Source: Candidatus Fluviicola riflensis (GTDB taxonomy: Bacteria > Bacteroidota > Bacteroidia > Flavobacteriales_D > Crocinitomicaceae). From it: a DNA stretch of 64,000 nt. The notes beneath the pieces were generated by a model. It did no database searches and had not been told where the DNA came from. It saw only the letters and a program-made list of their open reading frames with translations. The stretch's first letter is position 1, and the number at the start of each line of letters is the position of its first letter. Location: contig CP022585.1 of assembly GCA_002243285.1 (NCBI GenBank), forward strand, positions 2,840,641 to 2,904,640, written 5' to 3'. Made by a program: the position numbers and the translations under genes. Shown here piece after piece: positions 24,840 to 31,815 of the stretch.

Positions 24840-26321
24840 ATGAGAAAATTACTGACAATTTTAAGTTTATTGATTCTTTCTCCTGGAAAACAAACTGAAA
24901 AGACGACCAACGAAATACCGTCATTCGCAAATTTAGAGCTTCAAAAGCATTCTCTTTCCGAACTTCAAAACGACTTTGATTTACTGGTTAATAGCTTAAA
25001 GGAAGCTCATACGGGATTATATTGGTACTCAAGTGAAAGACAATTTGACAGCCTTGTTTCCGTTCAGCGAACGTTATTAAAAGACAGCCTCAATGGTTTG
25101 CAATTTTACACTATCGTTTCGCCCATTGTGGCTTTTTCAAAAGAAGACCATTGTGATATTTCGCTTTCAGATGATCTAAGCAAAACACAGAAAGAGAAAG
25201 GATTATTTGTTCCGTTGATCATGATCAATCTCCATCAAAAACCATTGATTTTAAATAAACCATACAGCGGTTTTGAATTGATTGAAATGAATGGAATTAA
25301 AATTGAAGACATCTATCGCCGATTATTCAACACGTTTGCTGCAGACGGATTTATTCAATCATCTAAATACAGATACCTGGATTTGAGAGGATTTTCAAGA
25401 GAATATGCAAAAGTAATTGACCAACAAAAAGAAAATTCAATCGTTATCAAAAATCCGTCGACGGGAAAAACAGAAACCCATAAATTACAATCTGTTTCGT
25501 ACAAAAATCTAAGCGAACTTGTGACACAGGTTTTTAACGAAAACAACATACGAGAAGAAATAGATCAACCTGCGAAATTGCAATTTCAGGACGATAATAC
25601 AGCCATTTTAACCTTCAGGACTTTTAGCAACAGTGATTTTGAAGAATTCAATATGAATTTTGAAACGTTTGTGGATTCCTCATTTATGGAAATTTCAAAA
25701 CGCAAGTCAGACAACCTAATAATAGATATGAGAGATAACGGAGGAGGCTCGGAAGGAAATGAAGATTATCTTTTTTCATATCTAACCGATAGGCCCTACA
25801 CGAAATACAAGCACGTTGAATTATCTAATTTTTCGTTTAGTTTTCTGGATTTTACAGACTATTCAGGTATGGAAGACAAACTGGATTTAGAAAACGAATT
25901 AAAAACCGAACATGAGAAATTACCAAATGGGAAAATTTACCGGAAAGCAGGTTTGTATACTCCGGAACCATTAAAAAGCAATCCTTTTAAGGGCAACATG
26001 TATGTGTTGACAAGCGGTTGGACATATTCAGGTGGTGCCGAATTTTCAACATTAATGAAAGAATATACCAAAGCAATTTTTATCGGAGAAGAAACCGGTG
26101 GCGGATATTATGGAAACACAAGCGGAACATCACTTGAATTGACCCTGCCAAACACGAAATTGAAAATAGATATCCCCATTTTAAGATTCGTTTTAGATGT
26201 ACGGAAAGGGGAATTTGGACGGGGAACGATCCCCGATTTCGAAGTGCAACCTACATTTGAAGAATTTATAAGCGGTTATGATACCGAATTAGAATTTGCA
26301 AAAAGACTCACGAAAAAGTAA
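24840..26321 (+). CDS. S41 family peptidase (C-terminal processing peptidase-like)
   Basis: 493 residues with a hydrophobic N-terminal leader lacking a clear cleavage site. The S41 catalytic half is clear: NLIIDMRDNGGGSEGNEDYL, then TSGWTYSGGAEFSTLMKEYTKAIFIGEETGGG, with the nucleophile Ser in TYSGGAEF; the general-base Lys is less certain. GTIPDFEVQPT is near the C-terminus. The N-terminal ~200 residues are the helical cap seen in Bacteroidota S41 proteins. It probably works in the periplasm on C-termini of unknown proteins and sits beside an EreA-like secreted protein. Confidence 0.88.
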   Translation: MRKLLTILSLLILSPGKQTEKTTNEIPSFANLELQKHSLSELQNDFDLLVNSLKEAHTGLYWYSSERQFDSLVSVQRTLLKDSLNGLQFYTIVSPIVAFSKEDHCDISLSDDLSKTQKEKGLFVPLIMINLHQKPLILNKPYSGFELIEMNGIKIEDIYRRLFNTFAADGFIQSSKYRYLDLRGFSREYAKVIDQQKENSIVIKNPSTGKTETHKLQSVSYKNLSELVTQVFNENNIREEIDQPAKLQFQDDNTAILTFRTFSNSDFEEFNMNFETFVDSSFMEISKRKSDNLIIDMRDNGGGSEGNEDYLFSYLTDRPYTKYKHVELSNFSFSFLDFTDYSGMEDKLDLENELKTEHEKLPNGKIYRKAGLYTPEPLKSNPFKGNMYVLTSGWTYSGGAEFSTLMKEYTKAIFIGEETGGGYYGNTSGTSLELTLPNTKLKIDIPILRFVLDVRKGEFGRGTIPDFEVQPTFEEFISGYDTELEFAKRLTKK

Positions 26322-26360
26322 AAACGAAATCTGACAGCAACTACCCGAAATAAAATATCA

Positions 26361-27611
26361 ATGAACAAAACATTTATACTTCTAACATCTTTGACTACAT
26401 TTCTATCTTTCGGACAATCAAAGAGTGACTATTTACAAAACAATCGATTTGATCTGGCTTCAAAAGAGTTTGATTTTCCTCAAAAGGATTTTAAAATACT
26501 CGGATTTGGAGCTTATCACGGAAGTGCAAAAACCGAAGAGGTCGAATATTTACTGATTAAATCCTTAACAAAGGAAGGAACAATAAACTATTACCTACCC
26601 GAAACAGATTTCAGTATTGGTCATTATTTTAACCAATATTTGAAAACAGGCGACACGTTGCTTTTAAACGATTTGGTTGAGCATTATGGAATAAGAGTTC
26701 CACAAGAAATGAGCATTGAGACCTACGAAAAATGGAAGAATCTTAAAATACTTAATGACAGCTTACCAAAAGCCAACAGGCTAACTGTTGTTGGTATTGA
26801 CCAAATAGTGAGTTACAAATACACATCAAAACATCTTTTAGAAATCATTGACATTCAGGAAAACCAAGAAAAATTGTTACTGGAAATAGTGAATATGGTT
26901 AAAACGGACACCACAGACTTTTCGCCTTATTACGACAGTTATTCAAAAAAAGTATTGAAAAATTTCGTTTCCGACTACGAAAAAAATCCTTCAAAATTTG
27001 AAAATTACATCAATGATCAATTTGCTTTTGATCATATTATAAGCAATCTGAAACAATCATTTAATGAGTCTTATCATAGAGAGAAAGTTATTTTTAGTAA
27101 TTACACGCATTTATCCACCTTATACGAATTTGACAAAAAGCCTCAATTTTTAAGATTTGGATTTAGTCATTTAGAGAAAGACCGTGAAGGAAATAGTGTG
27201 TCTTTTTTTACCATGTTAATCGAAAACAATGTCTATAAAAAGAATCAAATACTTTCGGTTATTGGTTATTTGACCGAAAGCCATGTACTGTGGGATTTCA
27301 TTTACGATGACAATGGAAATTATAAATCATACACAACCGAAGGTGGTTTTGGGATAGGCGATTACGAAAAAGAATATTTCCGTGGAATAGAAAATTTGAA
27401 AGAAAACAAACTATCGGATCATACAATATATAGGCTAAACAATGAAAACACGCCCTATAATGATGGCAGTCCGGACTTAATAGAAGTGATAATGGCAGAT
27501 GAAAAATCCAATGGAGATTTAGTCAAAGGAAAATCTACGACTGACTTTTTAGATTATGCTGTTCTGATTTCGAATTCAAAAGCAAGCACACCCATTCAAG
27601 AAATGAAATAA
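26361..27611 (+). CDS. Secreted erythromycin-esterase-like protein (tentative)
   Basis: 416 residues with a signal peptide (MNKTFILLTSLTTFLSFGQ). ILGFGAYHGSAKTEEVEYLLIKSL resembles the first active-site segment of the EreA/ChaN-like fold (L-G-E-x-x-H-G-x-x-E), with Ala-Tyr-His-Gly here, and VVGIDQIVSYKYTSKHL resembles the second. SHLEKDREGNSVSFFTMLIENN and YRLNNENTPYNDG follow. A hydrolase acting on an ester or lactone is possible, but catalytic residues cannot be assigned firmly. It follows the S41 gene by 39 bp, without a junction between. Confidence 0.55.
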   Translation: MNKTFILLTSLTTFLSFGQSKSDYLQNNRFDLASKEFDFPQKDFKILGFGAYHGSAKTEEVEYLLIKSLTKEGTINYYLPETDFSIGHYFNQYLKTGDTLLLNDLVEHYGIRVPQEMSIETYEKWKNLKILNDSLPKANRLTVVGIDQIVSYKYTSKHLLEIIDIQENQEKLLLEIVNMVKTDTTDFSPYYDSYSKKVLKNFVSDYEKNPSKFENYINDQFAFDHIISNLKQSFNESYHREKVIFSNYTHLSTLYEFDKKPQFLRFGFSHLEKDREGNSVSFFTMLIENNVYKKNQILSVIGYLTESHVLWDFIYDDNGNYKSYTTEGGFGIGDYEKEYFRGIENLKENKLSDHTIYRLNNENTPYNDGSPDLIEVIMADEKSNGDLVKGKSTTDFLDYAVLISNSKASTPIQEMK

Positions 27612-27644
27612 AACGCCCTTCAACAATCGTCAGCTGAAAAAAAG

Positions 27645-28172
27645 ATGAAAAAATTAATTATTCTATCAGACTTATGGGGAAAAAGGAAATCAGATTGGAT
27701 GAATGATTATGTTACAATTTTAGAAAATCACTTTGAAGTTGAATTTTACGATTGTTGCGAATTGGCAGAGATTGATTTATCAGATTACACAGAAGACAAA
27801 ATTCACCGGCAATTTACTAACGGTGGAATAGACAGAGCTGTAAAAGCACTACTTGACAAGGAAAAAGACACTATTAATGTGTTGGGATTTAGTATTGGTG
27901 GACTTATAGCCTGGAAAGCAATACTTGGAGGACTTAAAGCTGAAAGTTTAACTGCGATATCTTCTACAAGGTTGAGATACGAAGACAAACGTCCGGAGTG
28001 TACAATCAATTTGTTCTATGCTGAAAATGATCTATACAAACCACTGGAAGATTGGTTTCATACTCTTAACATAGAAATGAACCTTTACAAAGAAAAAGAA
28101 CACGACTTTTACACCAAAAAAGAAATAGCTATTGAAGTGAGCAACATACTGGTACAGGAACTGATGAATTAA
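27645..28172 (+). CDS. Small alpha/beta-hydrolase-like protein
   Basis: 175 residues. VLGFSIGGLIAWKAI is a nucleophile elbow (G-F-S-I-G-G), followed by strand TAISSTRLRYE and a C-terminal KEKEHDFYTKK carrying a candidate catalytic His. The N-terminus IILSDLWGKRKSDWMNDYVTIL matches small Bacteroidota hydrolases of unknown substrate. A 70-bp decayed copy of this gene lies at 23576. There is no signal peptide; cytosolic. Confidence 0.75.
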   Translation: MKKLIILSDLWGKRKSDWMNDYVTILENHFEVEFYDCCELAEIDLSDYTEDKIHRQFTNGGIDRAVKALLDKEKDTINVLGFSIGGLIAWKAILGGLKAESLTAISSTRLRYEDKRPECTINLFYAENDLYKPLEDWFHTLNIEMNLYKEKEHDFYTKKEIAIEVSNILVQELMN

Positions 28173-28288
28173 AAACTGCCTTGACAAGGCATACCAAAAT
28201 CAGTCAATAAAAAGGTAGCTGAAGTACTTCTATGAAATTTTCGCACAAGGTTCAATAGCAAAACACAACTATTAACAGGCAAAAAAAG

Positions 28289-28846
28289 ATGCAAGACTTT
28301 GTAGACCAGGCAGAGAAAAATGGTGTGACACTTCTTCGTGTTGGACAGTGTCAATTTTGTGGTGCTGACTATCAAAAAGGCATTTATGATTGTATGGATA
28401 ATTATAACAAAGGGCTTGAACTTTTAGATTTTACGAATCCGGAATATCAACTATCAAGGTTTCTGAGTGTTGATGCACACGCCTTGCAACATCCGGAAAT
28501 TCACGGTCGGTGGAGCAATCATTTTCACTTGACAAGGCTGAATTTAATCCTTGACAAACAACAACAATGGGACTACAAGAAATCACCGTTATTAAGCGAC
28601 TATTTGAATAACTATAAGTCAATTAGGCCCAATGAGTTATTAAACATTCCCAATCCTATGGAAAGAGGAATTATAACTTCAAAGCACTTGACTAAAGCAA
28701 CAACAGCTGAGGAATGTGTCAGCCTCATAAAAAGATGGGCAGACGAAGTCTATCTCGCCTGGAATTCAAATCATTCATTGGTTTCACAAATTGCAGACGG
28801 ATTTTTGAAGAAATACAAAAATCTGACCCAAACAGCAAAATATTAA
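28289..28846 (+). CDS. DUF5946 family protein
   Basis: 185 residues. The N-terminal CQFCGADYQ looks like half of a metal-binding CxxC. FLSVDAHALQHPEIHGRWSNHFHLTRL is the conserved DAxxxQHPE core of the family, and the C-terminus has AEECVSLIKRWADEVYLAW. The function is unknown; the His/Cys content suggests a metal-binding enzyme. The surrounding 100-bp flanks lack recognisable complete junctions. Confidence 0.72.
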   Translation: MQDFVDQAEKNGVTLLRVGQCQFCGADYQKGIYDCMDNYNKGLELLDFTNPEYQLSRFLSVDAHALQHPEIHGRWSNHFHLTRLNLILDKQQQWDYKKSPLLSDYLNNYKSIRPNELLNIPNPMERGIITSKHLTKATTAEECVSLIKRWADEVYLAWNSNHSLVSQIADGFLKKYKNLTQTAKY

Positions 28847-28911
28847 GTATAACTTCATCGTGTATAATGGAGAGACCCGATTAGGGTGCATCCGGTTGAA
28901 GAAAAAAAAAT

Positions 28912-28974
28912 ATGCAGGAAAAATTTGAACAAGAATATCTTGATTACAAGAAAAAAGTACGAAGATGGATCTAA
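28912..28974 (+). pseudogene. C-terminal scrap of an isoprenylcysteine-methyltransferase-like gene
   Basis: A 20-codon frame ends ...EQEYLDYKKKVRRWI followed by TAA. This matches the C-terminal end of ICMT/phospholipid methyltransferase-like membrane proteins (E-x-Y-x-x-Y-x-x-x-V-x-R-W/F-I). The rest of the gene is absent. A junction left box (GACTAACAGCAG) follows at once, as expected for the 3' end of an old cassette whose body was lost. Confidence 0.45.
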
Positions 28975-29000
28975 GACTAACAGCAGTTTAATATAAACCA
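28974..29000 (+). repeat. Cassette junction K (left box)
   Basis: AGACTAACAGCAGTTTAATAT directly follows the methyltransferase scrap, and the next gene starts at 29008. It has the left-box motif CTAACA only. Confidence 0.4.
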
Positions 29001-29007
29001 ATTCAAT

Positions 29008-29196
29008 ATGACGACAACAAATTTGAAGGACGGTGATTTTTGCAAAGTAATCGCAGGGACACATAAAGGAAAATCAGGCTTTGTTCAAGACATAAACACA
29101 AGCAAAACAGGGCATATTACAATAACTGTTTCTCAGCAAAACGGCGTTCGATTTAAAACACTTGGTAAAAACGTAGAACTAACAAAAGATGAATAA
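29008..29196 (+). CDS. KOW-motif protein
   Basis: 62 residues, essentially one KOW motif: DGDFCKVIAGTHKGKSGFVQDINTSKTG, as in ribosomal protein L24 and NusG, followed by beta strands HITITVSQQNGVRFKTLGKNVEL. It probably binds RNA or a protein surface. It is too short to be L24. The stop overlaps the start region of the next ORF. A stand-alone KOW domain as cassette cargo is unusual. Confidence 0.75.
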   Translation: MTTTNLKDGDFCKVIAGTHKGKSGFVQDINTSKTGHITITVSQQNGVRFKTLGKNVELTKDE

Positions 29197-29209
29197 CAAT
29201 TCCGGAAAA

Positions 29210-29647
29210 ATGAATCCAATGAAAACAGCACGTCTTCTCATCGTGTTTTCAACAGCTCTTTTCGCTGGTTGCAACAATACGGTTCCTTCCAGCTATGAAA
29301 TCCACTACAGTAAAGGATTAACAGACAGTGTTGTTTTTGTGAATTACAACATCAGTTCCGATAGTTCCTGTAATTTTTACATGGATTATAAAGTATTCAG
29401 GACGCGGTTCCATGAAAACAATTACGAAAGCATCTACAACTACCACCGTGCACACCCTGGTTTTGATCGCAGCATTGATTATACAGCCTATCGGAGAAAA
29501 GAATTTTACTCGAATAACAATCCCGACACTGCAGAATATTATCAATCCGGTGGTTCATCGAATAATCAGACCGGTAGCAGTCCCTTAAAACCAACCAATC
29601 CATATAAACAAACAACAAGGCCCTATAATTATAGAAAACCCAAATAA
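29210..29647 (+). CDS. Small lipoprotein of unknown function
   Basis: About 145 residues from MNPMKTARLLIVFSTALFAGC, a lipoprotein signal with Cys at the cleavage site. An in-frame ATG at 29189 lies inside the KOW gene and is less likely. The body has YEIHYSKGLTDSVVFVNYNISSDSSCNFYMDYKV and a low-complexity Asn/Ser/Gly/Pro tail. No family recognised. It is probably attached to the membrane by lipid. Confidence 0.6.
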   Translation: MNPMKTARLLIVFSTALFAGCNNTVPSSYEIHYSKGLTDSVVFVNYNISSDSSCNFYMDYKVFRTRFHENNYESIYNYHRAHPGFDRSIDYTAYRRKEFYSNNNPDTAEYYQSGGSSNNQTGSSPLKPTNPYKQTTRPYNYRKPK

Positions 29648-29660
29648 TAACTCAACAATT

Positions 29661-30068
29661 ATGAACGGATTATTTTATCACAAAGAGATTGCAGAATACA
29701 CTACTCTTAGCCTATTGCGTTTTTATGAAAATGGGTATGTCATATTTAAAAAAATCACGGGTGATAAAGAGTATTTCGCAAAAGAACTAAAGAAATTCTC
29801 AATGACAGGACATGTTGTTAATGGAGAACCTGAATATACTTTTTGCGGTGCATTTGAAGATTTTGGAAGTGGCACTATTTCCTTTAAAGTTGAAAATGAA
29901 ATTCTTGACCCTTCAAACACTTGGTCACAAAAAGACGTACTCAGTTTTAAAGGAACAATCAATGACGAAACAACATTGCTATTAAAACAGACTAGCAAAC
30001 GAACAGGATTTGAGATTGAAAACAACTATTTGAAAACAACAGACGAGGATTTGCTAAACGAGCTATAA
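29661..30068 (+). CDS. Hypothetical protein, 135 residues
   Basis: A soluble, beta-rich protein with no signal peptide. The pattern FYENGYVIFKKITG...MTGHVVNGEPEYTFCGAF...GTISFKVENE...VLSFKGTINDETTLLLKQTS suggests a lipocalin-like or FABP-like barrel, but no signature is clear. It stops just as a fragment of a TrmO-like gene begins in another frame, so the natural 3' end may have been joined to foreign sequence. Confidence 0.55.
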   Translation: MNGLFYHKEIAEYTTLSLLRFYENGYVIFKKITGDKEYFAKELKKFSMTGHVVNGEPEYTFCGAFEDFGSGTISFKVENEILDPSNTWSQKDVLSFKGTINDETTLLLKQTSKRTGFEIENNYLKTTDEDLLNEL

Positions 30069-30241
30069 AAGTAAAATATCCTGACGCAGTTGACGGAACA
30101 CCCGTACCAGATCTCAAGCCGTGTTCAAAGAGTTTTCAACCCAAAGGAGAAATCAGACAACCTATTTGGGTAGCTGACCTTCTGAAAAATTATTGGAAGC
30201 AACGAACTGCTAAAACGTTAACGACCATTTTTGCGCAACTT
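30068..30241 (+). pseudogene. 3'-terminal remnant of a TrmO-like tRNA methyltransferase gene
   Basis: In frame from 30068 the sequence reads YPDAVDGTPVPDLKPC, then QPKGEIRQPIWVADLL. D-G-T-P-V-x-D-x-K-P is the C-terminal signature of TrmO (YaeB) proteins, which methylate t6A37 in tRNA. The N-terminal two thirds are missing and there is no start codon. It ends in the compact junction L. It looks like an old cassette that lost its 5' part. Confidence 0.65.
30207..30229 (+). repeat. Cassette junction L, compact dyad site at the right end of the array
   Basis: CTGCTAAAACGTTAACGACCATT contains both a GCTAAA left box and a GTTAACG right core with almost no loop. It is the last junction-like sequence; composition changes to host type right after it, and the PaiB gene starts 36 bp downstream. 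Confidence 0.45.
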
Positions 30242-30264
30242 TAAACAAAACAACAAGTAGCATC

Positions 30265-30906
30265 ATGTACAACATCCCCTTTCACAAAGAAAACGACGAG
30301 CAAATAGTCAACGAGTTTATCGCGAAATACCCCTTTGCTTTTTTATCCGGATGTGATGCAGCAAACAAACCTGTTGCGACACAATTGCCTGTTTTCATTG
30401 AAGAAAAAGACGGCAGAAAATTCCTGAGGGGACACATCATGAAAAATACTGACCATCACAAGGCTTTCGTCCATAACGAAAACGTATTGGTGGTTTTTAC
30501 CGGACATCACAGCTACGTGAGCGGAACATGGTACAGCAATCCACACACACCTTCTACCTGGAATTACATGAGCGTTCATGTAAAAGGCGTTCTCCGGTTT
30601 TTAGATGACGCTGAGTTGGTGGATGCGCTCCGGACGATTTCGCTGCATTTTGAAGATTACAATCAGCAGTCAGCTACTATTTATGACAATCTTCCGGCAG
30701 ATTATACGCAGCGATTGATGAAGATGATCGCGGCTTTTGAAATTGAAGTCACCGAAATGGACACGGTTTTTAAACTGAGCCAGGACAGGGATTTTGAGAG
30801 TTATCAGAACATCATCGCGAAACTGAGAGAAAAGGGCGAAAACGGGCAAGTGATTGCTGCCGAAATGGAGAAAAGAACGAAACAGGTATTTCCTGAAAAC
30901 CACTAA
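30265..30906 (+). CDS. PaiB-type FMN-binding negative transcriptional regulator
   Basis: 213 residues. Begins MYNIPFHKENDEQIVNEFIAKYPFAFL and contains LPVFIEEKDGRKFLRGHIMKNTDHHKAF, VVFTGHHSYVSGTWYSNPHTPSTWNY and SVHVKGVLRFL, all hallmarks of the PaiB/flavin-split-barrel family. Despite the name, many members are flavin-dependent enzymes rather than regulators. GC-richer codons than the preceding genes place it outside the cassette-like block. Confidence 0.92.
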   Translation: MYNIPFHKENDEQIVNEFIAKYPFAFLSGCDAANKPVATQLPVFIEEKDGRKFLRGHIMKNTDHHKAFVHNENVLVVFTGHHSYVSGTWYSNPHTPSTWNYMSVHVKGVLRFLDDAELVDALRTISLHFEDYNQQSATIYDNLPADYTQRLMKMIAAFEIEVTEMDTVFKLSQDRDFESYQNIIAKLREKGENGQVIAAEMEKRTKQVFPENH

Positions 30907-30920
30907 ACAAAGTACCGCTA

Positions 30921-31265
30921 ATGAGCAACATACCATTTCAAATGATAGACTGGTCCAGCGTCGAGAAAGTTGAACACAAAGGCGAAGAAGGAATTGCAAC
31001 CTGGCAGACCATTCAATTTGATGGGCTTAGAATCAGATTGGTCGAATATTCAAACGGGTATCTGGCAGATCATTGGTGCGAAAAAGGACATATCGTGCAT
31101 TGTTTGGAGGGAGAATTCATCAGTGAATTACAAACCGGAGAGAACATTAAGCTCACGAAAGGTGAAACGTATGTTGTGTCGGACGAATTGAGCTCTCATC
31201 GCTCTGTTTCTGCAAGCGGTGTTAAATTGCTGATAGTAGACGGCGATTTTTTAAAAAACGAGTAA
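30921..31265 (+). CDS. DHCW-motif cupin protein
   Basis: 114 residues forming a small single-domain cupin. The DHCW-type motif reads ADHWCEKGHIVHCLEGE, with the metal-binding His residues, followed by LKTGE/KGETYVVSDELSSHRS. These proteins are small metal-dependent barrels of unknown substrate. It follows the paiB-like gene by 14 bp and is probably co-transcribed with it. Confidence 0.85.
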   Translation: MSNIPFQMIDWSSVEKVEHKGEEGIATWQTIQFDGLRIRLVEYSNGYLADHWCEKGHIVHCLEGEFISELQTGENIKLTKGETYVVSDELSSHRSVSASGVKLLIVDGDFLKNE

Positions 31266-31323
31266 TTGATCTTCCCGATTCACAGAATTAACGATCTTTA
31301 TTCCCGACCAAATAACACTATGA

Positions 31324-31815
31324 ATGGAAAACGGAAAAAAATTCAAAACCAAAACGGGCTATTGCCATATTCTAAAGGATAAGATTGTTCTTTCCCGCGA
31401 TGGTATCGTCGGCAATGTGGCAAGTGTTGTTTCCGGAAATCACATTTACCAATCGGTGATCATTTACCTCACCGCAATCGGTTTTCTCACCTATTTTCTC
31501 ATCAAAAATTATTCAGAGAAAAGCTACGTTGGCATTGCCTTGGATGCTACTTTGATTGCGGTGTTATCGTACTACATCTTTCGCGCTTTCGGTTATTCGG
31601 CCACACCGGTCATCGAACGCAGCAAGATCAGCCAAATCGTTTACAAAAAAGCCATTCCGTTTCTTACCCGCGCTTCGTTTGAAGTGCATTTCACCGACGA
31701 AAAAGGCCGTAATAAAAAACGCCTGATTTTCCTTCCCGGCTCACTCACCAATGGTGAAGCCATCGCCAACGAAGCACTTGACATCATGCGTTCCGAACAA
31801 TTAATACCCAATTGA
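31324..31815 (+). CDS. Two-helix membrane protein of unknown function
   Basis: 163 residues: a soluble N-terminal segment (KTKTGYCHILKDKIVLSRDGIVGNVA), two membrane helices (about 42-62 and 70-90), and a C-terminal domain with the PH-like strand-helix pattern RSKISQIVYKKAIPFLTRASFEVHFTDEKGRNKKRLIFLPGS. Related small proteins in Bacteroidota are often misannotated as purine enzymes; no enzymatic residues are visible. Its stop overlaps the start of the beta-lactamase fusion gene by 4 bp, so co-translation is likely. Confidence 0.65.
   Translation: MENGKKFKTKTGYCHILKDKIVLSRDGIVGNVASVVSGNHIYQSVIIYLTAIGFLTYFLIKNYSEKSYVGIALDATLIAVLSYYIFRAFGYSATPVIERSKISQIVYKKAIPFLTRASFEVHFTDEKGRNKKRLIFLPGSLTNGEAIANEALDIMRSEQLIPN

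Noticed and set aside
12432..30229. Classical integron with integrase and attI
   Set aside because: No tyrosine recombinase gene is encoded in the window and the cores do not fit GTTRRRY. The system is described as cassette-like instead.
12432..30229. Insertion sequence or transposon bounded by one transposase
   Set aside because: No transposase gene or terminal inverted repeat pair with a target-site duplication was seen.
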